Source: Arenimonas caeni (GTDB taxonomy: Bacteria; Pseudomonadota; Gammaproteobacteria; Xanthomonadales; Xanthomonadaceae). From it: a stretch of DNA of 64,000 bases. The first letter of the stretch is position 1, and every line of letters begins with the position of its first letter. The translations under genes were made by a program, and so were the position numbers. The stretch lies in contig NZ_KZ679096.1 of the NCBI RefSeq assembly GCF_003024235.1, positions 18,538 to 82,537 of the forward strand. Reading direction: 5' to 3'. The notes beneath the pieces are model-generated. The model ran no database searches, had not been told where the DNA came from, and was given only the letters and a program-made list of their open reading frames with translations. Below are positions 53,750-64,000 of this stretch, piece by piece.

Positions 53750-55066
53750 ATGCGCATGCGCCGCTCGATCGCCGGCAGCCTGGCCCTGGCCAGCGCCGGC
53801 ATCGCCGCGACGTCGGTGGCACTGGCACTGTGGCTGGCCCCGCTGCTGGGCAGCCGCTTCCTCGCGGCCTGCATCGGCATCGGCGTCGGCCTGCTGCTGT
53901 CGCTGTGGCTGATGCGGCGCCTGGTTCGGCCGGCCCTGTCCCTGTTCCGCGCCCTGGCAGGCACGGCCCTGAGCTATCGCGACGGCGACTTCAGCTTCGG
54001 CCTGCGCTGGCGCCACGACGACGAACTCGGCGACCTGGTGGCCGCGCACAACGAGCTCGGCGGCGTGCTGCGCGAGCAGCGCCTGGGCCTGGTGCAGCGC
54101 GAACTGCTGCTCGACACGATGGTGCAGAACACGCCGGTGGCGATGCTGCTGGTCGCCGAGGGCGGGCACGTGGTCTACGCCAACCTGGCGGCACGCCGGC
54201 TGCTCAACGACGGGCGTCGTATCGAGGGCCTGGCCATGGCCGCGCTGGTGGCGGCGGCGCCGGCCGCCCTGGCCGAGGCCATGGACCGCGGCGGCGACGG
54301 GCTGTTCTCGGTGGGCGAAGGCGACGAGGAAGAGGTGTACCACCTCGCCCGCCGCGGCTTCCGGCTCAACGGCCGTCCGCATGAGCTGGTGCTGCTGCGC
54401 CAGCTCACCACCGAGCTGCGGCGCCAGGAGGTGCAGACCTGGAAGAAGGTGATCCGGGTGATCAGCCACGAGCTCAACAACTCACTGGCGCCGGTGGCCT
54501 CGCTGGCGCATTCCGGCGCCGAACTCACCCGGCGCGGACAGCATGAGCGGCTCGGGGAGATCTTCGCGATGATCGAGGAACGGGCCCGCCACCTCGAGGG
54601 TTTCATCCGGGGCTACGCCCGTTTCGCCAAGCTGCCGGCGCCGCGGCTGGAGGCGACCAGCTGGAGGCCGCTGGTCGACCGCCTGCGCAGCCAGATCGAG
54701 TTCGGCATCGACGGCCCGCTGCCGGAAGAACCAATGCGCGTGGACGTGCCGCAGCTGGAGCAGGCGCTGCTGAACCTGCTCAAGAACGCGCACGAATCGG
54801 GAACGGAAACGGCCGGGGTGATGCTGCGCGTGCGCCGGACGCCGGGCGTGCTGCGCATCGACGTGCTCGACCGCGGCACCGGCATGAGCGAAGCGGTGCT
54901 GGCCAATGCGCTGGTGCCGTTCTATTCGACCAAGCGCAGCGGAACCGGCCTGGGCCTGGCGCTGGCGCGAGAGATCGCCGAGGCGCACGGCGGCCGCATC
55001 AGCCTGGCCAACCGCCAGGATGGCGGGCTGCAGGTGTCGCTCGTGCTGCCCGTCACCGAAGCCTGA
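53750..55066 (+). CDS. Intramembrane-type sensor histidine kinase
   Basis: A 438-residue kinase. Two membrane helices (about 8-31 and 37-56) are separated by only a few residues (LLGSR), so there is almost no periplasmic sensor. HAMP-like (about 57-110) and PAS (about 119-215, NTPVAMLLVAEGGHVVYAN) segments follow. The phospho-acceptor is His240 in ISHELNNSLAP; the ATPase domain has N-box Asn346, DRGTG (374-378) and GTGLGLAL (398-405). The ATG at 53750 lies 6 bases after the regulator stop; a second ATG two codons on is possible. It pairs with the regulator upstream and, by context, monitors the ABC transporter. Confidence 0.93.
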   Translation: MRMRRSIAGSLALASAGIAATSVALALWLAPLLGSRFLAACIGIGVGLLLSLWLMRRLVRPALSLFRALAGTALSYRDGDFSFGLRWRHDDELGDLVAAHNELGGVLREQRLGLVQRELLLDTMVQNTPVAMLLVAEGGHVVYANLAARRLLNDGRRIEGLAMAALVAAAPAALAEAMDRGGDGLFSVGEGDEEEVYHLARRGFRLNGRPHELVLLRQLTTELRRQEVQTWKKVIRVISHELNNSLAPVASLAHSGAELTRRGQHERLGEIFAMIEERARHLEGFIRGYARFAKLPAPRLEATSWRPLVDRLRSQIEFGIDGPLPEEPMRVDVPQLEQALLNLLKNAHESGTETAGVMLRVRRTPGVLRIDVLDRGTGMSEAVLANALVPFYSTKRSGTGLGLALAREIAEAHGGRISLANRQDGGLQVSLVLPVTEA

Positions 55067-55076
55067 ACCTCCTGCC

Positions 55077-56444
55077 TTACTTCTTCGTCGGGCGCTGCCA
55101 GCCGTCGAGGGTGACCTGGCGCACGCGGGCGACGGTCAGCTTGTCGGCCGGCGCATGCCTGGTGATCACGCTGCCGGCGCCGATGGTGGCGCCCTCGCCG
55201 ATCTCCACCGGCGCCACCAGCGAGCTGTTGGAGCCGATGAAGGCGCCGTCGCCGATGCGGGTGGTGGACTTGTTCACGCCGTCGTAGTTGCAGGTGATGG
55301 TGCCCGCGCCGATATTGACGCGGCTGCCGACCAGGGCATCGCCGATGTAGCTCAGGTGGTTGGCCTTGCTGCCCTCGCCCAGGCTCGACTTCTTGATCTC
55401 CACGAAGTTGCCGACGTGCACTCGCTCGCCCAGCTCGGTGCCGGGGCGCAGGCGCGCGAACGGGCCGAGCGTGCAACCGGCCGCGGCCACGACGCCCTCG
55501 AGGTCGCAGTGCGCCTGCACCACGGTACCGGCGCCCAGCTCGACGTCGCGCAGCCTGCAGAAGGGGCCGATGCGCACGCCGTCGCCGAGCACCACGCGGC
55601 CCTCGAGCACGACGTTGGCGTCGATCTCGACGTCGCTGCCGGCCTCGACGCTGCCGCGCAGGTCGAAGCGCGACGGGTCGGCCAGGCGCACGCCGGCGCG
55701 CATCAGCGCCTCGGCCGCACGCAGCTGGAAGGCGCGCTCGAGCCGGGCCAGCTGCACCGGATCGTTGGCGCCCTCGGCCTCGCCCGGGACGCGGCAGGAC
55801 GTGTGCGCCGCGGCGCGGCCGTCGGCGCGGGCCATGGCGAAGATGTCGGTGAGGTAGTACTCGCCCTGGGCGTTGTCGTTGCCCAGCTGGCCCAGCCAGC
55901 GGCGCAGGTCCGCGGCCGGGGCGGCGATGACGCCGGTGTTCACCAGGCGCACCTTGCGCTGGGTTTCGTCGGCGTCCTTGTGTTCGACGATGGCCTGCAC
56001 GTCGCCGTTGCCGTCGAGCAGCACGCGGCCGTAGCCGGTGGGGTCGGCGAGCTGCTCGGTGAGCACGGCGGCGCGCTCGCGCCCGGCCTCCAGCAGCCCG
56101 CGCAGGGTGTCGGCGGTGATCAGCGGCACGTCGGCATAGAGCACGAGCACGCGGGCGTTCTCCGGCACGCCGGGCATGGCCTGCTGCACCGCGTGGCCGG
56201 TGCCGAGCTGGCGGGCCTGCTCGGCCCAGCGCAGGTCGGCCTCGCCGTCGAAGGCGGCGCGCACCTGCTCGCCAGCATGGCCGTAGACGATGTGGATCCC
56301 GGCGGCGCCGAGCTCGCGCGCGGTGGCGATGACGTGGCCGAGCATGGGCCGGCCGGCGATGCGCTGGAGCACCTTGGGGGTGCGCGATTTCATGCGCTTG
56401 CCCTCGCCGGCGGCGAGGATGATCACGTGCAGTGCCTGGCTCAT
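55077..56444 (-). CDS. glmU: Bifunctional N-acetylglucosamine-1-phosphate uridyltransferase/glucosamine-1-phosphate acetyltransferase GlmU
   Basis: A 455-residue cytoplasmic enzyme of the last two steps to UDP-GlcNAc. The N-terminal pyrophosphorylase has the [11 protein letters not shown] signature (10-20). The C-terminal left-handed beta-helix, with repeated hexapeptides, carries the acetyltransferase residues in [22 protein letters not shown]. The length matches E. coli (456). It ends 10 bases from the convergent kinase gene, with no terminator visible between. The atp operon terminator lies just upstream. Confidence 0.97.
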   Translation of the reverse strand: MSQALHVIILAAGEGKRMKSRTPKVLQRIAGRPMLGHVIATARELGAAGIHIVYGHAGEQVRAAFDGEADLRWAEQARQLGTGHAVQQAMPGVPENARVLVLYADVPLITADTLRGLLEAGRERAAVLTEQLADPTGYGRVLLDGNGDVQAIVEHKDADETQRKVRLVNTGVIAAPAADLRRWLGQLGNDNAQGEYYLTDIFAMARADGRAAAHTSCRVPGEAEGANDPVQLARLERAFQLRAAEALMRAGVRLADPSRFDLRGSVEAGSDVEIDANVVLEGRVVLGDGVRIGPFCRLRDVELGAGTVVQAHCDLEGVVAAAGCTLGPFARLRPGTELGERVHVGNFVEIKKSSLGEGSKANHLSYIGDALVGSRVNIGAGTITCNYDGVNKSTTRIGDGAFIGSNSSLVAPVEIGEGATIGAGSVITRHAPADKLTVARVRQVTLDGWQRPTKK

Positions 56445-56510
56445 CGATTTCCTCCGTGGCGGCTAGTATCGGCCCGCGCCGCCGAGTCCGCCAGCCGGGT
56501 TTTTCGCCGG

Positions 56511-56543
56511 CGGAAACGAAAACGCCGGCACGTGGCCGGCGTT
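56511..56543 (-). terminator. Rho-independent terminator of the atp operon
   Basis: A 9-base-pair stem (AACGCCGGC at 56521-56529 with GCCGGCGTT at 56535-56543) reads on the minus strand into a TTTTCGTTT run. It lies 29 bases after the atpC stop and before glmU. Confidence 0.75.
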
Positions 56544-56571
56544 CTCGGATCGGTCGGCGCGGGCGCCGTCC

Positions 56572-56997
56572 TCAGTGCTTGAGGTTCTTGCGCAGGCGCT
56601 CGAGGGCCTGCAGCTGGGCCAGGGCCTCGGCCAGCCTGGCCTGCGCCTCGGCGATCTCCATGGCCTCGCCGCGGTTGGCCAGGATGCGCTCGGCCTCGGC
56701 CTTGGCTTCCTTGGCGCGGGCCTCGTCGAGGTCGGCGGCGCGGATGGCGGTGTCGGTGAGCACCGTCACCACCTGCGGCTGCACCTCGAGGATGCCGCCG
56801 GAGACGTAGAAGAACTGCTCTTCGCCGTTGGCGAGGATCACGCGCACCTGGCCCGGCTTGAGCCGGGTGATGAGCGGGGCGTGCTTGGGCGCGATGCCCA
56901 GCTCGCCCAGCTCGCCGGTGGCGACGACCATCTGCACGTCGCCGCGGAAGATTTCTTCCTCGGCGCTGACGATGTCGCAACGGATCGTGGATGCCAT
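56572..56997 (-). CDS. atpC: ATP synthase F1 epsilon subunit
   Basis: A 141-residue subunit of the central stalk that inhibits hydrolysis by its C-terminal helices. It opens with [14 protein letters not shown], then [13 protein letters not shown] and the beta-sandwich block [13 protein letters not shown]. The last third is the two-helix arm (about 90-140). It is the final gene of the operon, 23 bases after atpD. Confidence 0.96.
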   Translation of the reverse strand: MASTIRCDIVSAEEEIFRGDVQMVVATGELGELGIAPKHAPLITRLKPGQVRVILANGEEQFFYVSGGILEVQPQVVTVLTDTAIRAADLDEARAKEAKAEAERILANRGEAMEIAEAQARLAEALAQLQALERLRKNLKH

Positions 56998-57020
56998 GTC
57001 GGTTTCCTAAAGGCTGCGGA

Positions 57021-59334
<2,314 letters not shown>

Positions 59335-59359
59335 GTTTCTTCCTTAGCTTCCTGTTGGA

Positions 59360-59373
59360 GGGCCTTCAGGCCC
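59360..59373 (-). other. Short dyad in the atpA-atpG gap
   Basis: GGGCCT and AGGCCC form a six-base-pair dyad with only two bases between, followed toward atpA by a run of G and C that can also fold. There is no T-run after it, so it is not a terminator; it may be an mRNA stability element that sets subunit ratios. Confidence 0.35.
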
Positions 59374-59414
59374 GATCACTCGCGGGGCCGGGCCCGGGGG
59401 CCCGCCCACAAGGA

Positions 59415-60959
<1,545 letters not shown>

Positions 60960-61017
60960 GGGTATGTCCCTGGGTCGTCCGGCCGGGGCCGGCGCTTGGT
61001 TCAAAGGAAAAACGGAT

Positions 61018-61548
61018 TCAGTTCGCCAGCGCCGCGCCGAGGCGCGCCAGCTTGGTGCGGAGCGATCCATCGATGACCAGGTCGCCGGCGTCGATGACCG
61101 CGCCGCCGATCAGGGCCGGGTCGACCTCGGTGGCCAGCTCGACCTCGCGGCCGAAGCGACGCTTGAGCGAAGCCTTGATGCGCTCGACCGCGTCGGCCTC
61201 CATGGGCACCGCCGAAGTCACCTTGGCCTTGACCACGCGCTCGGCTTCGGCGCGGAGCTGGTCGTACAGGCCGGCGATTTCCGGCAGCAGCGCCAGCCGG
61301 CCGTTGTCGGCCAGCAGCGCCAGGAAGCGCTGGAACTCCGGGTTGATGTCGCCCGGCGGCTGCACCAGGGCGGCCAGCGTGGCCGACTCCACCTTCGGGT
61401 GGCCGAACAGCACCTGGACGTCCGGGCGGGCGGCGACCTGCGCGGCGAAGCCGAGCAGGGCCGACCAGTTGGGCAGCGTGCCGCGCGCCTGCGCCAGCTG
61501 GAAGGCGGCGCGGGCGTACGGGCGGGCGAGGGTGATGGCTTGGCTCAT
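61018..61548 (-). CDS. atpH: ATP synthase F1 delta subunit
   Basis: A 176-residue peripheral-stalk subunit joining b to F1. The N-terminal helical bundle begins [15 protein letters not shown], and the C-terminal signature block is [24 protein letters not shown], here interrupted for display; the conserved core is DPALIGG and LVIDGSLR. It follows atpF by 12 bases. Confidence 0.95.
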   Translation of the reverse strand: MSQAITLARPYARAAFQLAQARGTLPNWSALLGFAAQVAARPDVQVLFGHPKVESATLAALVQPPGDINPEFQRFLALLADNGRLALLPEIAGLYDQLRAEAERVVKAKVTSAVPMEADAVERIKASLKRRFGREVELATEVDPALIGGAVIDAGDLVIDGSLRTKLARLGAALAN

Positions 61549-61560
61549 GGCGGGCCTGCG

Positions 61561-62031
61561 TCAGATGTCGGAAGCGAGCTCGTCGAGCAGCGCCTTGTGG
61601 GCGTTGCCGTCGATCTCCTTGCGGATCAGGCGCTCGGCGCCGGCCACGGCGAGGGCGGCGACCTGGCGGCGCAGCTCTTCCTTGGCGCGGGTGGCGGCGG
61701 CGTCGATCTCGGCGTCGGCCTGCAGGCGGATGCGCTTGGCTTCCACCACGGCTTCGTCCTTGGCCTGGTCGATGATCTGGGCGCGGCGGGCCTCGGCCTG
61801 GGCGATGATCTCGTTGGCCTTGGCGCGGGCTTCGCGCAGGACCTCGTTGACCTTCTCCTCGGCCTGGGCGAGGTCACGCTTCGAGCGATCGGCGGCGGCG
61901 AGGCCTTCGGCGATCTTCTTCTGGCGTTCCTCGATGGCGGCCAGCAGCGGCGGCCAGATCTTGGTCGCGATGATCCAGATCAGGGCCGCGAAGGCCAGGG
62001 CCTGCGCGAGCAAAGTGGCATTGATGTTCAT
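61561..62031 (-). CDS. atpF: ATP synthase Fo b subunit
   Basis: A 156-residue stator subunit with one N-terminal membrane helix (about 7-27, [16 protein letters not shown]) and a long charged right-handed coiled coil rich in Ala, Glu, Lys and Arg, ending near LLDELASDI. The length matches E. coli b (156). Confidence 0.96.
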   Translation of the reverse strand: MNINATLLAQALAFAALIWIIATKIWPPLLAAIEERQKKIAEGLAAADRSKRDLAQAEEKVNEVLREARAKANEIIAQAEARRAQIIDQAKDEAVVEAKRIRLQADAEIDAAATRAKEELRRQVAALAVAGAERLIRKEIDGNAHKALLDELASDI

Positions 62032-62123
62032 GACGGCGCTCTATCCGGTGGCTTGCGCGGCCCCCGAAGGGGCCGATGCGATCCAACCCGGCTGGCAGGG
62101 GCCAGCCGGGCCTTGGTGGGCGA

Positions 62124-63262
<1,139 letters not shown>

Positions 63263-63283
63263 CGTGTCCAACCTAGGAATTGT

Positions 63284-63655
63284 TCAACTTGCCCTGGCCG
63301 CCGCCACCATGGAGGCGACAACCGCCGCCGCCAGGCCCGCGATCAGCGGGAGCACCGGCAGCTTCAAGATGCCTATCGCGAGCACGAACACGGCCGCGAC
63401 CAGCACCCACTTGCCAACCATCCCCAGCAACAGCCGCCCGAGGGCGCCGGTTGCCGAATGGACCCCGCCACCGACCAGGGCCCTCGCAAGCAGCAGCGAG
63501 CCCAGGACGATCGCAACCGCACCGAGGGCAGCCGCGGCGGCCGCCTTGGGTCCGGACATCAGCCCGGCGGCGCCAGCCACGACCATCCCCGTAACCATTT
63601 GCGCCAGCGCGGTTTTTCGCGCCAGCCGGGGTCCGGCAACAGGGATTCGGGACAC
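63284..63655 (-). CDS. atpI: ATP synthase subunit I (assembly factor)
   Basis: A 123-residue membrane protein with four hydrophobic helices that, in relatives, helps to assemble the c-ring. It shows little sequence signature beyond the basic N-terminus (RLARKTALAQ) and LGRLLLGMVGKWVLV; position as first gene of the atp operon makes the call. The start is GTG at 63655, with AAGGA 8 bases before it. Confidence 0.88.
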   Translation of the reverse strand: MSRIPVAGPRLARKTALAQMVTGMVVAGAAGLMSGPKAAAAAALGAVAIVLGSLLLARALVGGGVHSATGALGRLLLGMVGKWVLVAAVFVLAIGILKLPVLPLIAGLAAAVVASMVAAARAS

Positions 63656-63702
63656 GGGTGGATCCTTAAAGCCCGGACTACAGCCCCCGAGCAGGGGCCA
63701 AA

Positions 63703-63732
63703 ATTATACGTGGGCGCGCGGGTGCTTCTCAA
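63703..63732 (-). promoter_or_regulatory. Sigma-70 promoter of the atp operon
   Basis: On the minus strand TTGAGA (63727-63732) and a perfect TATAAT (63703-63708) are 18 bases apart. Initiation near 63696 gives a leader of about 40 bases before the atpI GTG. Confidence 0.8.
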
Positions 63733-63922
63733 GGGCTAAAAGCGGGAATTCCGCCTGTTCCGGCGGGAGTCTACCGGCTTCGGGCGGCCCGGCCTGGAAT
63801 CGTGGTCCGCCGGCCCGAGGCCGCCTGATGTCGGGGCTGATGCGGAGGCCCCTAAACCGGACGGAACCAGCCGCGCCTGTGGTGCCCTGCGCCAGACTAC
63901 CCGGGTCCGGACCCCGGACCGG
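63733..63922 (+). other. Gene-free stretch with several strong hairpins; possible plus-strand small RNA
   Basis: From the atp promoter to the window end (345 bases) I see no protein gene. The plus strand can form a long imperfect stem between about 63774-63786 and 63808-63822, a GGGGC/GCCCC hairpin near 63833-63852, and a perfect GGTCCGG/CCGGACC stem at 63904-63920, just ahead of an intrinsic terminator. This resembles a structured RNA, but no RNA family is recognised and no convincing promoter is visible. Confidence 0.3.
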
Positions 63923-63947
63923 GGCCGCCTCCGGGCGGCCTTTTCTT
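63923..63947 (+). terminator. Rho-independent terminator reading rightward
   Basis: GGCCGCC (63923-63929) and GGCGGCC (63934-63940) form a seven-base-pair stem with a TCCG loop, followed by TTTTCTT. No coding gene on the plus strand ends to its left within this gap, so it either ends an unannotated RNA or stops read-through toward a gene beyond the window. Confidence 0.7.
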
Positions 63948-64000
63948 GCCCTTACGCCAAGCCCGGGGCAGTGTCGGCCAGGTGCACTACCGATAAGGCG

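Overview
This is a GC-rich (about 70 percent by eye), densely coded chromosomal segment of a gammaproteobacterium, most likely in the Xanthomonadales/Lysobacterales. The reasons are a FecI/FecR/TonB-receptor operon, recC-recB-recD order, acnD/prpF of the methylcitrate cycle, and glmU and glmS close to a complete atp operon. The genus cannot be fixed from the sequence alone. I saw no insertion sequence, integrase, prophage, CRISPR array, tRNA or rRNA.

Layout, left to right. 1-2436 (minus): ECF sigma factor, FecR-type anti-sigma and a TonB receptor cut by the window edge. 2525-4465 (plus): a secreted cyanophycinase fused to an isoaspartyl peptidase. 4478-6497 (minus): an SDR and pyrC. 6558-13261 (minus): a four-gene Wadjet (JetABCD) plasmid-defence operon with every junction overlapping. 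13362-16448 (minus): a bicupin and an esterase/Baeyer-Villiger-type monooxygenase fusion. 16484-19235: DUF3293 protein, a secreted unknown, an SDR and a CPBP protease. 19236-23731 (minus): prpF, a YhhN protein and acnD. 23804-36774 (minus): a membrane-anchored unknown, a TMADH-like flavoenzyme, a Rieske oxygenase, recD, recB and recC. 36873-37232 (plus): queD. 37234-42134 (minus): RND pump, adaptor and TetR regulator with a visible promoter/operator. 42282-45737: bioD, msrC, TfoX-C protein, LOG protein, polysaccharide deacetylase and a Cys-rich small protein. 45748-47571 (minus): glmS. 47792-55066 (plus): a sigma-54-promoted ABC export operon with its own NtrC-type regulator and histidine kinase. 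55077-63655 (minus): glmU and atpIBEFHAGDC.

How the genes work together. The ECF trio forms a surface-signalling import system. JetABCD is an SMC-type complex plus Toprim nuclease that removes small circular DNA. RecBCD repairs double-strand breaks. AcnD and PrpF carry out the 2-methylcitrate to 2-methylisocitrate steps of propionate breakdown. The sigma-54 module closes a loop: the kinase has almost no extracytoplasmic sensor, so the FtsX-like ABC transporter beside it may supply the signal, and the RR would drive the sigma-54 promoter in front of the adaptor gene.

The points I would look at first are the sigma-54/ABC/intramembrane-kinase module, the two degradative fusions (cyanophycinase-isoaspartyl peptidase and esterase-monooxygenase), the Wadjet operon, the acidic pocket of the TMADH-like enzyme beside its Rieske partner, the perfect dyad abutting the acnD start codon, and a structured, terminator-ended intergenic stretch upstream of the atp promoter.
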